A stretch of 28,896 nucleotides of DNA from Oscillospiraceae bacterium (GTDB lineage: Bacteria > Bacillota > Clostridia > Oscillospirales > Oscillospiraceae): the NCBI GenBank assembly GCA_020025515.1, contig JAHHRZ010000022.1:1-28896 (forward strand), read 5' to 3'. A model generated the notes under the pieces. It did no database searches. It was not told where the DNA came from and saw only the letters and a program-made list of their open reading frames with translations. How positions within the stretch are numbered: the first letter of the stretch is position 1; each line of letters opens with the position of its first letter. Both the position numbers and the translations under genes were made by a program. Below, piece by piece: positions 15,781 to 23,697 of the stretch.

Positions 15781-15810
15781 CGGAGGGGGACGCAGTTGCG
15801 TCCCCCTCCG
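15781..15810. terminator. strong hairpin after TRAP permease
   Basis: A 14-bp perfect GC-rich stem (CGGAGGGGGACGCA with its complement) and a minimal loop, located 35 bp after the permease stop. There is no clear T-run on the minus strand, so it may act as a transcript-stabilising 3' end or a rho-assisted terminator. Confidence 0.65.
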
Positions 15811-15844
15811 AGCCGATACAATTACTTATTGCGTCCTATTTTCC

Positions 15845-17830
15845 TTACTGGGCGATAGCAGCTTCTTTTTTAGCGCTGTTCTTCAGTGCAATGTAGGAAC
15901 CGCCGACCAGAACGATACCAATGATATCGGTGACAGGACCGGGGATCAGCAGCGTTAAACCACCAACAATTAGGGCAATGCGGAACAGAGGGTTCATCTT
16001 CTTGAACAGGAACCCGTTCAGGCCCGCAGCGATACCAAAAATACCAATCAGAGAGGTGATAACGATGCTGATGACCTGGTACACGATCATGCCCGTGCCC
16101 AGCCCGGCCTTAAACTCGAACAGCATCTGAGGCGCAAATGCAAAGACGTACGGTACCACGAAAGCGGCGATTGCCAGACGAGTGGCATTGAAGGCGGTCT
16201 TCATGGGAGGAGCCTTTGCAATGGCGGAACCAGCATAAGCGGCCAGAGCGACAGGAGGCGTGATGTCGGCCACGATGCCGAAGTAGAACACGAAGAAGTG
16301 GGCGCACACCACAGGAATGCCGATCTTGGGGTTTGTCAGGATAGGAGCACAGGTAGATGCCATGATGCAGTAGTTGGCAGTGGTAGGCACGCCCATGCCC
16401 AGAACGATGCAGCACAGCATGGTCAGCAGCAGGGCGATGATGGCGTAACCGCCGGACACGTTGACAATAATGGTGATCAGCTTGGAGGCAAGACCGGTAG
16501 TGGTGATGCAGCCAGCGACCAGGCCTGCCATTGCGCAGGCAACCGCTACGGTGATGGTGCCCTTACCGCCGGCTTCCAGAGCTTCCCAGAACTTCTTGGG
16601 TGTGAGGCGACTATCTTTGTTGACTAGGCCGACCACGATGGTGGCGCCGATTGCGATGGTAGCAGACTTCTGCATGGTGTACTTGTTGGTGGACACCAGG
16701 ATAACCAGAATAATCAGGGGCAGCAGCAGGTAGACCTTTGGCAGCAGCTGACGCATTTTAGGCAGCTCCTCCTTGGGGATACCCTTCAGGCCCAGCTTCT
16801 TGGCCTCCAGGTGGACGGCGATATAAATGCCGGTGAAGTACAGCACAGCGGGCAGGATAGCCTTTAGAGCCACCTGAGAATAGGGAATTTTCATGTACTC
16901 AGCCATCAGGAACGCTGCAGCGCCCATGATGGGGGGCATGATCTGACCGCCGGTGGAAGCAGCGGCCTCGACAGCTCCAGCAAATTCAGGCTTATAGCCG
17001 GTCCGCTTCATCATGGGGATCGTGATGGAGCCGGTGGTAACGGTGTTGCCCACGGAGGAGCCGGACACCATACCGCACAGAGCGGAGGAGATAACGGCCA
17101 CCTTAGCGGGACCACCGGCCGAGGCACCGGCCAGTGAGTTTGCAAGGTTAATAAAGAAATCGGAAATACCAGTGCGCTCCAGGAAGGCACCGAAGATGAT
17201 AAACACCACAATGTACTTGGCGCACACATCAATGGGAGTACCTCTCAACCCGGTAGCGGAGTAGAACAGATCATAAATGACCTTTCCGAAACGGACGTTA
17301 GCAAAGGTGTAAACCATCAGCACGCCCACAACGCATAGGATCGGGATACCCACGCAGCGGCGGCAAAGCTCCGTCATGGCCAAGATGCCCAGGATAGCCA
17401 GGATGACCATCACCTGATTTTCGGTAACGTTGGTGGCCATCTCAATGATGCTCTTTGCATTGAAGGCAAAGTAGAAGAAGGGAACTGCACCCACGACCAT
17501 CAGGAGGATGTCGTACCAGGGCAGGTAGTTCACCCGGGTAATGCCCTTCTTGATCGGATAAGTCAGGTAACCAAGAAGCAGGATCATTCCAACAAACATA
17601 TTGAGGCGATACTCCGGCATCTTGTTGCTGAACAGCGTGACGTAAATACTATACAGGGAGAACAAACCACACAGAATGCTGATGATCTTCTGCGGAGTTC
17701 CTTCCCAAATGCGGACATTGGACTCACGGTCATATTTTTTCATGACCTCGTCTACTGCGGCTTCGATGTCCTCTTGGCTCTGCGCAGCAACTTCCGGCTC
17801 AATGACCGTCTCTTTATCCTTCTGGTCCAT
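15845..17830 (-). CDS. TRAP transporter fused permease (DctQ-DctM type)
   Basis: A 661-residue polytopic membrane protein, the permease of a TRAP-TAXI transporter with the small (4TM) and large (12TM) subunits fused. A ~45-residue charged N-terminus (EPEVAAQSQEDIEAAVDEVM) precedes the first helix. The large-subunit signatures are GAFLERTGISDFFINL, SGSSVGNTVTTGSITIPMMKRTGY, AAASTGGQIMPPIMGAAAF and GMGVPTTANYCI. The ATG at 17830 follows AAGGAG at 8 nt. It imports an organic acid or related solute with a Na+ or H+ gradient, working with the receptor encoded upstream at 18006. The intergenic hairpin at 17938-17970 may lower permease expression relative to receptor. Confidence 0.93.
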   Translation of the reverse strand: MDQKDKETVIEPEVAAQSQEDIEAAVDEVMKKYDRESNVRIWEGTPQKIISILCGLFSLYSIYVTLFSNKMPEYRLNMFVGMILLLGYLTYPIKKGITRVNYLPWYDILLMVVGAVPFFYFAFNAKSIIEMATNVTENQVMVILAILGILAMTELCRRCVGIPILCVVGVLMVYTFANVRFGKVIYDLFYSATGLRGTPIDVCAKYIVVFIIFGAFLERTGISDFFINLANSLAGASAGGPAKVAVISSALCGMVSGSSVGNTVTTGSITIPMMKRTGYKPEFAGAVEAAASTGGQIMPPIMGAAAFLMAEYMKIPYSQVALKAILPAVLYFTGIYIAVHLEAKKLGLKGIPKEELPKMRQLLPKVYLLLPLIILVILVSTNKYTMQKSATIAIGATIVVGLVNKDSRLTPKKFWEALEAGGKGTITVAVACAMAGLVAGCITTTGLASKLITIIVNVSGGYAIIALLLTMLCCIVLGMGVPTTANYCIMASTCAPILTNPKIGIPVVCAHFFVFYFGIVADITPPVALAAYAGSAIAKAPPMKTAFNATRLAIAAFVVPYVFAFAPQMLFEFKAGLGTGMIVYQVISIVITSLIGIFGIAAGLNGFLFKKMNPLFRIALIVGGLTLLIPGPVTDIIGIVLVGGSYIALKNSAKKEAAIAQ

Positions 17831-17937
17831 AAAGCTTTCTCCTTTTCTCCTGTGCTCCCCCACTCAGTCGATCGGGCTTGCACATTAGTCCCTGTTTCCC
17901 AGACAGGGCCAAATGCCTATTCTCATAGACATAAACA

Positions 17938-17970
17938 GCGGCTGCGGCAGGTGTGGCCCACCGCAGCCGC
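17938..17970 (-). terminator. stem-loop between TAXI receptor and permease genes
   Basis: A perfect 10-bp stem GCGGCTGCGG / CCGCAGCCGC with a 13-nt loop in the 175-bp gap between receptor and permease. No T-run follows, so it may be an attenuator or an mRNA-stabilising element that gives excess receptor over permease. Confidence 0.5.
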
Positions 17971-18005
17971 CATACTCACGGAATAGTCATCTCCATCAAG
18001 TGAAA

Positions 18006-19001
18006 TTACTTACCCTTGACCTCAAGGTTGTTCTCCTTGAAGAACTCAACCGCACCGGGGTGATAAGGAACTGCACCATAGCTGGCAGCAAACTCCAGAG
18101 ACAACTCGGCACCCTTACCGTGAGCAGCCTTGATATCCTCGAGGTTGCCAAACACGCCGGTCAGGAAGTTGTACACGTCCACATCGGAGACATCGTCGCG
18201 AGCCACAACAACGGCACCAACGGCCACGGTGGTCACGTCTTCCTTCAGCTTATACTCGCCGCCGGCAGGAATAACGGCCTTGCTGTAGTAGGGGGAATCG
18301 GCCAGCAGCTTTTCAATGTGCTCATCGTCCAGCGCGACCAGGTAAACATCCTTGGTGGTAGCCAGAGAAGTAACAGCGGTCGTGGGGGCGCCGGCAGTCA
18401 GGAAGCAGGCATCGATCCTGCCATCCTGCAGTGCCTCAGTGGAATTACCGAAGCTCTGATAAGTAGCGTTGATATCTTTCTCAATATCCAGGTCATAGGC
18501 GGCCAAGACATCCTGTGCGTTGAAGTAAACACCGGAGCCGGCGTCACCGACAGAAACGGTCTTACCCTTCAGGTCGGCAACGGTCTTGATCTCAGGGTCC
18601 AGCGTAACGATCTGGACCTGCTCCATGTACAGGTTTGCAACAGTAGAGAAGCCATCATACTTGGTCTCCTCCGTAAAGAGGCGCTCACCATTGAAGCCAT
18701 AGGCGCCCACGTCGGTCTGCACAAAGGCCAGCTGAGCGTCACCCTTCTGCAGGTTCTCGATGTTGGCTTTGGAGCCACCAGAGGCGATGTGGGTCACGGA
18801 GGTGCTGGTCTTTTCGCTGATCTTACCAGCCAGCACACCGCCGAAGCCGAAATAAGTACCCTGCTCACCGCCGGTGGTAAAGGTCAGGCTGGTACCTCCC
18901 TCTTTGCCCATCAGGTCAGACGTGTCCTTTTTGCCGCATCCGGTGAGAGCCAAACTAAGAGTCAGAGCGAATGCCAAAGCAAGAGCAAGTTTCTTTTTCA
19001 T
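18006..19001 (-). CDS. TAXI-family TRAP transporter solute receptor, lipoprotein
   Basis: A 331-residue extracytoplasmic binding protein. The signal peptide MKKKLALALAFALTLSLALTG ends in a lipobox with Cys22 (LTGC), so it is anchored to the outer face of the membrane. The mature part opens with the TAXI-type signature FTTGGEQGTYFGFGGVLAG, followed by ASGGSKANIENLQKGDAQLAFVQTD and the later VSVGDAGSGVYFNAQDVL. It captures the solute and delivers it to the fused permease encoded downstream. The ATG at 19001 follows GGAGG at 8 nt. A near-consensus promoter lies at 19092-19120. The ligand is unknown (glutamate-like or other organic acids in studied relatives). Confidence 0.94.
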   Translation of the reverse strand: MKKKLALALAFALTLSLALTGCGKKDTSDLMGKEGGTSLTFTTGGEQGTYFGFGGVLAGKISEKTSTSVTHIASGGSKANIENLQKGDAQLAFVQTDVGAYGFNGERLFTEETKYDGFSTVANLYMEQVQIVTLDPEIKTVADLKGKTVSVGDAGSGVYFNAQDVLAAYDLDIEKDINATYQSFGNSTEALQDGRIDACFLTAGAPTTAVTSLATTKDVYLVALDDEHIEKLLADSPYYSKAVIPAGGEYKLKEDVTTVAVGAVVVARDDVSDVDVYNFLTGVFGNLEDIKAAHGKGAELSLEFAASYGAVPYHPGAVEFFKENNLEVKGK

Positions 19002-19091
19002 ATTCTCGTCCTCCAATTTGATTGTTTCCCTTCATTTAGGGAAGCATTTTTATTTGTGCAACGCTTGCTGCATTGCAACTTTCATAATTGC

Positions 19092-19120
19092 ATTATAATA
19101 CATCAAACTTTAAAAATCAA
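19092..19120 (-). promoter_or_regulatory. sigma-A promoter of TAXI-TRAP operon
   Basis: On the minus strand, -35 TTGATT (19115-19120), 17-bp spacer, -10 TATAAT (19092-19097), about 90 bp before the receptor start. It separates the transporter operon from the sigK 3' fragment, which lies only 120 bp upstream. Confidence 0.75.
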
Positions 19121-19239
19121 TATAATTTTTTGTTTCTACCATCTGTGGCAAAAGTTATACTGCTTTTTTACTTTAATTGTTGATTCAGATTCTTGTCGTT
19201 AAAGCGAGCTGTTCTTGCACAAAATCTCCTGTTTCGTAT

Positions 19240-19305
19240 CTAAGGCGCCCAATCCTGCATGGATTCCTGCAATTTTTTCAGCGCTCGTTTCTCGATGCGG
19301 GACAC
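19240..19305 (-). CDS. sigK: sigK 3' fragment (last 22 codons incl. stop)
   Basis: Read on the minus strand in the sigma-K frame, this gives V, then SRIEKRALKKLQESM, then QDWAP and TAG at 19240-19242. This is the end of sigma region 4.2 and the C-terminal tail found in sigma-K proteins (Bacillus has SRIEKRALMKM at the same place). It has no start codon or ribosome binding site of its own. The missing first 210 codons are at 26913-27544, separated by the mobile element. Joining the two at the shared GT dinucleotide (19304-19305 with 26913-26914) restores the frame exactly, giving ...GISRSYV-SRIEKRALKK.... The overlapping 63-codon frame of other phase here is a shadow. Confidence 0.93.
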   Translation of the reverse strand: MSRIEKRALKKLQESMQDWAP

Positions 19306-19330
19306 ATTCCGACCGAACTAATGTAAGCGA
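19304..19330 (-). other. attR-side junction of the sigK element
   Basis: On the minus strand the 25-nt element arm runs from 19330 to 19306 and includes CGCTTACATTAG. It is followed by the GT core at 19305-19304 and then sigK sequence (GTCCCGCATCGAG). The arm is the inverted partner of the attL arm at 26888-26912. Confidence 0.8.
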
Positions 19331-19345
19331 TTTGCCCCTGGTAAA

Positions 19346-19366
19346 AGCACCGCTTCGTGCGGTGCT
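19346..19366 (-). terminator. terminator of the serine recombinase gene
   Basis: Stem AGCACCGC / GCGGTGCT with a 5-nt loop, followed on the minus strand by TTTTACC. It lies 20 bp after the recombinase stop and stops element transcripts from running into the sigK tail. Confidence 0.75.
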
Positions 19367-19386
19367 GCCCCTTGATACAAAACGCT

Positions 19387-20964
19387 TCAACTTACTTTTG
19401 AAAGCTCCGGGAAGCGGAACTTGATGATGATCTCTTTCTTCTCCGTCAGCTCCACCCGCTCCACAAGGCTGACCAGCAGCTCCCGGTTGGTCTCCGCAGA
19501 ATCCAGGAACCGCTGTACCAGTTCTTTCGCCCTGTCCTCATTGCGGACGGGGCTTTTTTTGCGCAGCTCCAGCTCCTGCCGATTTCCCTCCAGCTGTGCC
19601 CGCTCCAGCTTCACCCGATCATAGATGCGTTGGAAGTCCGCATCGAGAAGTAAGCCGCTGAGCCGGTCCAGATACATCTTATCAAGATTGGCGGTCAGGC
19701 TGTCGATCCTGCTCTGGATGGCTTGTAATTCGTTTTCTACTGCATTCTGCTTGTCGGCTTTCTCTACCGCTTCCTCGGCGATGGGAAGCAGCTCCTGGGG
19801 CTTCAGATAGCGTTCACAGACTTCCTGTACCTTGGCAATCACGGCATCGGTGACCGTCTTTTCTTTGATGGAATGGCAGGTACAGACCCCTGCTTTGGTG
19901 AAGCGCTGATAAGTACGGCAGACGAAGTACAGCACGTCTTCTCCGGCGGCATTCTTACGGTTGATGACTGCCATGGGATACCCGCACTCGTGACAGAAGA
20001 TCAGTCCTTTCAGCAGAAAGTCGTAGGTGCGGCTTCTGGTGTGCTTGCGGCTCTGCACCAGCATTCGTACCTTGCGAAAGGTTTCCACATCCACCAGCGG
20101 CTCGTGGGTCCCTTCTACGACCACCCAGTTTTCCCGGTCCTGCTTTAAGCACTTTTGGGACTTGTAGCTGATCTTCACACTGCGTCCCTGCACCATATTG
20201 CCAATATAGGTTTCGTTTTGCAGCATATCGGAGATGCGCTCACTGCTCCACAGCCCTGTGTAGGGGCCGGGATTTGCTACAGGCAGGTTGGCGTAGGTGG
20301 CTGGGGTGGGTACCTTGGACTCGTTCAAATCCTGGGCGATCTTTCGGCAGCTCATGCCGCTGAGGGCCATGGAGAAGATCCGGCGCACAACGGGAGCCAC
20401 TTCCTCATCGATGACGATTTTGTTTTTCTCAGTGGGGTGCATCTTATAGCCGTAGACCGGCTTGCCACCGATGAACTGCCCCTTGCGCTGCTTGTCACGC
20501 TTGACGCTCTTGATCTTCTTGGAGATGTCCTTGGCGTACATGTCGTTCATGATGGCACGGAAGGGTGTGATGTCGTTGGCGGTGGAGTCCACACCGGTAT
20601 CGATGCCGTCCAGTAAGGAGATATACCGCACCCGATGCTCTGGGAAGTACCGTTCCATATAATGTCCGGTCATGATATAGTCACGACCCAGACGGGAAAG
20701 GTCTTTGGTAACAACCATGTTGACCTTTTTGGCCTCGATGTCACCAATCATGCGCTGGAAGCTGGGACGGTCGAAATTCGTCCCGCTCCATCCGTCATCC
20801 ACATAGGTGTCAACCACCTGCAAGCGGTGCTGCTGAACAAATTCGCGTAAAAGGGATTCCTGGTTTTGAACACTCTGAGAGGGCCCTTCGCTTTCATCCT
20901 CCTTTGATAATCTGATATATAATGCCACATGGTAGTCCATGGGGTTGCTTATCTCTAAATACAT
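19387..20964 (-). CDS. large serine recombinase, candidate sigK-element excisionase (SpoIVCA-like)
   Basis: A 525-residue serine recombinase that should cut and rejoin attL and attR. The N-terminal resolvase domain (about 10-155) has the nucleophile Ser20 in YIRLSKED, followed by VQNQESLLREFV, VDDGWSGTNFDRPSFQRM and VVTKDLSRLGRDYI. The recombinase domain (about 170-290) includes YGYKMHPTEKNKIVIDEEVA. Then comes a zinc ribbon FCHECGYPM...FVCRTYQRFTKAGVCTCHS and a long coiled coil (about 390-480). AGGAGG lies 6 nt before the ATG. Its gene adjoins the sigK 3' half, as spoIVCA does in Bacillus. It is the last gene of an apparent operon with the 46-codon ORF and the metallopeptidase. Confidence 0.93.
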   Translation of the reverse strand: MYLEISNPMDYHVALYIRLSKEDESEGPSQSVQNQESLLREFVQQHRLQVVDTYVDDGWSGTNFDRPSFQRMIGDIEAKKVNMVVTKDLSRLGRDYIMTGHYMERYFPEHRVRYISLLDGIDTGVDSTANDITPFRAIMNDMYAKDISKKIKSVKRDKQRKGQFIGGKPVYGYKMHPTEKNKIVIDEEVAPVVRRIFSMALSGMSCRKIAQDLNESKVPTPATYANLPVANPGPYTGLWSSERISDMLQNETYIGNMVQGRSVKISYKSQKCLKQDRENWVVVEGTHEPLVDVETFRKVRMLVQSRKHTRSRTYDFLLKGLIFCHECGYPMAVINRKNAAGEDVLYFVCRTYQRFTKAGVCTCHSIKEKTVTDAVIAKVQEVCERYLKPQELLPIAEEAVEKADKQNAVENELQAIQSRIDSLTANLDKMYLDRLSGLLLDADFQRIYDRVKLERAQLEGNRQELELRKKSPVRNEDRAKELVQRFLDSAETNRELLVSLVERVELTEKKEIIIKFRFPELSKVS

Positions 20965-20994
20965 AGTTGACCTCCTGAGATAAGCGGTCGTTCA

Positions 20995-21135
20995 TCATGA
21001 ACATTGTACTGTGCTGTCCATCCCATTGGCAAGGATGCGGCGAAGATAAAGTCGAAAAGATTCTTCCAGCAGCTCTGGGAGATTCTTATCGGCTTCGGTA
21101 AAAACACAGTGTACAACAGGCGTATTCTTTTTCAT
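20995..21135 (-). CDS. 46-residue protein upstream of recombinase, possible directionality factor
   Basis: A 46-codon ORF starting MKKNTPVVHCVFTEADKN and ending in NGMDSTVQCS. GGAGG lies 8 nt before the ATG at 21135, a strong sign that it is translated. It lies 30 bp upstream of the serine recombinase and begins 4 bp after the metallopeptidase stop. The middle is helical and charged (LPELLEESFRLYLRRIL). Small proteins of this size often precede large serine recombinases. In the Clostridioides difficile skin element a small element-encoded protein serves as recombination directionality factor. That this one does so is inference from size and position. Confidence 0.7.
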   Translation of the reverse strand: MKKNTPVVHCVFTEADKNLPELLEESFRLYLRRILANGMDSTVQCS

Positions 21136-21139
21136 AAGC

Positions 21140-21997
21140 TCATCCTCCTTTGTGAATTGTATGTACGGGAGAACTGCTTTTTGCCTGTCCCACTGTAAAA
21201 GAAAATGACCCGCACATCGGTGCAGGCCATTTGAGGCGGTCAATCTTAAATTGGAAATAGATTCGAAATAACTGTTTATCTTTTTGTAGTACATTGCAGA
21301 ACGGATCATCCTTTTGCAGCTCCGGTTCGATGAGCAAACTCATTGCAAAACAGTGTGCAAAGAATTCTTTTAAATCACAGTCTGGCTGTTTCATTCCAAT
21401 CAGAGAAGTAAGCAGTTGGAAGTCCTCTGGCAACTTTTCCAGATCGCCGGTCAGTGCAAGATTGACGCAGTGGCCTAATTCATGCAGCAGGATACTTTGC
21501 GGTGTCGCTGTTTGATCGGTATGGGGAACTGTTAGATAGATATCAACACAAGCATGGCCTTGGGTAGTCTTGAAGTAACGGCAGAAGGAGTCCTCTGTTT
21601 GATGACTGGCTGGCATGAGAAAGATGAAGCAGTGCTGATTTTGAAAAATACTATGGGATAAATCATATACCTGAGTTGCAATCTCCATCGTTCTGGTTAC
21701 ATTCTCTTGCGTCCAAAAGCATTCATCTGATTCGATATAATTGACTTCTATTTCTGTGGCGAGTGTCTTGAACTGCCGTGCGTTCTCAGCCGCAGATTTT
21801 GAAAAGCACCAGTTCCGATACAGCATCATAGCGCAGGCTGTCTCACCCTGCACAACGCTCCAGCCGGGATGCCCAGAAAGCAGAGCATCCATCCGCTGTT
21901 GGTCATAGCGAGCTTGTAGTTCTTTATGCAGCTGGAGGTAGTCACGTTGCGTGAATATGTTTGCTACTTGATGCAGATATTCAGAATATTGTTTCAT
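21140..21997 (-). CDS. ImmA/IrrE-like zinc metallopeptidase
   Basis: A 285-residue protein with the zinc-protease motif HELGH at 172-176 and a downstream acidic helix KEFFAHCFAMSLL near 210-222 that could provide the third ligand, as in ImmA/IrrE peptidases. The N-terminal ~120 residues are unlike anything I recognise. Family members cleave repressors and so switch on mobile-element genes, for example ImmA in ICEBs1. The gene starts with ATG after GAGGTG, and is followed at once by the 46-codon ORF and the recombinase. A role in licensing excision is therefore plausible but not shown. No partner repressor (XRE protein) is visible within the element. Confidence 0.75.
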   Translation of the reverse strand: MKQYSEYLHQVANIFTQRDYLQLHKELQARYDQQRMDALLSGHPGWSVVQGETACAMMLYRNWCFSKSAAENARQFKTLATEIEVNYIESDECFWTQENVTRTMEIATQVYDLSHSIFQNQHCFIFLMPASHQTEDSFCRYFKTTQGHACVDIYLTVPHTDQTATPQSILLHELGHCVNLALTGDLEKLPEDFQLLTSLIGMKQPDCDLKEFFAHCFAMSLLIEPELQKDDPFCNVLQKDKQLFRIYFQFKIDRLKWPAPMCGSFSFTVGQAKSSSPVHTIHKGG

Positions 21998-22055
21998 TTA
22001 CTCACCTCTTAAAGTTACGAAGTTTTTTGCTAATTTGATTGTATTCGAACGGTGA

Positions 22056-22080
22056 ACCATCCGCTTAGGAGGCGGATGGT
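22056..22080. other. 9-bp perfect hairpin in the metallopeptidase leader
   Basis: ACCATCCGC (22056-22064) pairs with GCGGATGGT (22072-22080) around a 7-nt loop. It lies between the integrase terminator and the metallopeptidase start and could be an operator, an RNA leader structure or part of the termination zone. Confidence 0.5.
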
Positions 22081-22092
22081 CTATCCATCTTT

Positions 22093-22130
22093 AAAAAGTA
22101 CCGCCTGATTTTCATCAGACGGCACTTTTT
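22093..22130. terminator. terminator of the tyrosine integrase
   Basis: A 17-bp stem (22093-22109 with 22114-22130, two G-U type mismatches), a 4-nt loop, and A/T runs on both sides, so it can act in both directions. It overlaps the integrase stop codon at 22129-22131. Confidence 0.85.
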
Positions 22131-23343
22131 ATAGTTTCTTATAAAATTTATCTTGAAATTTTTGTGCGCTGTCTTTGCGGCTGGAGTCGATGACATGGCC
22201 GTATCGCTCTGTGATCATTTCGGCTTGAGCGTGTCCAGAGTCTCCTTGCACGGCTTTGATATTGCCTCCAGTAAGCATTAACTTGTAGGTAATGCTGCTG
22301 TGACGCAAGCTGTGAAAAGTCACTTTGGGCAAGGCTTGGGCCAGTAGTTCTTTTTCTAACAAGTCCGGCAGTGTTTCTTCTTGGAAGGGCCAACCGTTGG
22401 AGCGACGAAACAGCAGGTCCGGTTGGGCGTGTTTGCAGGGCGGCTGTTGTGCTTTCCAATCGCGGAGCAGGTTCATCACATATTCCGGTAAATAGACTGT
22501 GCGGATGCTGCTGCGGGTTTTAGGCTGCTTCAATACCATCACCGTGCGGCTGTCCGGAAACATCCCGGGAAACTCATACAAAATCTCTTTGCCATCCAAA
22601 ACAGCTAAGGATTCACGGGTGACCCGTTTCAGCGTTTTGGTGACGGTAATACTATTGTTTTTGAAGTCTACATTGTCCCAGGTCAAAGCCAGGATCTCAC
22701 CCTTGCGCAGCGATCCGGCAAAGGCCAGATGCAGCGCCATCAATAGCATCGGATTATTGCATTCTCGCATCAGTTGACCAATCTCTTCCGGTGACAGCAT
22801 GGCGGGAGTCTTGGGGAACGCTTCCGGGAAATGGATCTTATGAAACGGATTTTTGTCTATATAGTCCCATAAAACAGCTTGTTCAAAAGCGCTGTGCATG
22901 AGCTTGTGAATACTGGCGAGCAGCTGCGGGGTGATGATTCGCCCGGAGTATGCCGGTTTTGCAAACTGCTGCCGGGTGAGTAGGTCAGAATATAATGCTG
23001 CCACAGTTCTGGGGGTAAATTCGCTGAACCTCATGCTGCCAAAACGGGGGATGATATAGTTCTTGATTAAGGCACAGTTACTGGTATATGTGCTGCAGCT
23101 CCAGTGGATGCGGCCATACACCTCTACATATTCAACCATGAAGTCTTCGAGCGTTTCTTTCCCACGCAAATTTTTTCGCTCTGCAGACTCCTTTTGGATC
23201 GCTTGAATCATCTCAATTTGAGCCTTGCGCCGTAGGGCCATTTCTTCCGAGTGGTAGGTTTCCCATACCTGCCGTTTGCGGCCGCTTTCATAGGTGTTGT
23301 AGACCACGCAGAAGCTCTTGCTGCGCTTTACGATTGACGCCAT
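22129..23343 (-). CDS. tyrosine recombinase / phage-type integrase
   Basis: A 404-residue integrase. The N-terminal beta-strand arm-binding region (MASIVKRSKSFCVVYNTYESGRKRQVW) is followed by a SAM-like core-binding domain (about 55-165). The catalytic domain carries the first Arg in SLRKGEILALTW, the HxxR box in FHSLRHSSITY, and the final His and Tyr in SGHAQAEMITERYGHV. All catalytic residues are present. I prefer the ATG at 23343, 8 nt after GGAG, over the one at 23349, which lies only 2 nt after it. It is divergent from the reverse transcriptase gene. It is a second recombinase within the sigK element and may belong to a nested mobile unit; no att repeat for it could be found. Confidence 0.93.
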   Translation of the reverse strand: MASIVKRSKSFCVVYNTYESGRKRQVWETYHSEEMALRRKAQIEMIQAIQKESAERKNLRGKETLEDFMVEYVEVYGRIHWSCSTYTSNCALIKNYIIPRFGSMRFSEFTPRTVAALYSDLLTRQQFAKPAYSGRIITPQLLASIHKLMHSAFEQAVLWDYIDKNPFHKIHFPEAFPKTPAMLSPEEIGQLMRECNNPMLLMALHLAFAGSLRKGEILALTWDNVDFKNNSITVTKTLKRVTRESLAVLDGKEILYEFPGMFPDSRTVMVLKQPKTRSSIRTVYLPEYVMNLLRDWKAQQPPCKHAQPDLLFRRSNGWPFQEETLPDLLEKELLAQALPKVTFHSLRHSSITYKLMLTGGNIKAVQGDSGHAQAEMITERYGHVIDSSRKDSAQKFQDKFYKKL

Positions 23344-23697
23344 GTTCATATCTCCTTTTGCCAGTAAAATAGCATTCCCGGAACATAGCGGTCAATGCAT
23401 CACTCCGCCGATTGATGAAAGGAGCAATATGTGGTAGACTGAATATAACAAAATTTTACAAAGCGAGTTTATAAAAGGGCAGTCTTCAAACCGCAGCGGA
23501 ATGGACTGAGTTAAGAGTGGACAGAGAAAAACACACGACGAGGGCCAATTGGGGGTACCCGCAAACAGAACAAAAGGCTGCCAGCAATTACAAGAACCAA
23601 AATGTGGGTTTTGTTTGAATAATGCAATTCATTTGAATTAATTTTTTCGTACAGATGACAGAACTACAACGTAATTCTTAATATGGAGCCGAAGAAA
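23344..23697. other. divergent intergenic region, integrase / RT-nitrilase
   Basis: About 350 bp between two divergent genes. It should contain both promoters. The right half is AT-rich and has a small inverted repeat AATTCA-TT-TGAATT near 23628. No convincing -35/-10 pair could be fixed. A non-coding RNA partner of the reverse transcriptase could lie here, but I see no long stable hairpin that would prove it. Confidence 0.4.

Noticed and set aside
17913..19202. 429-codon plus-strand open frame
   Set aside because: Antisense to the TAXI receptor gene, which has lipobox, family motifs and promoter; no ribosome binding site of its own.
19199..19390. 63-codon minus-strand open frame across the attR junction
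   Set aside because: Runs in a different phase from the sigK tail encoded at 19240-19305 and has no family features.
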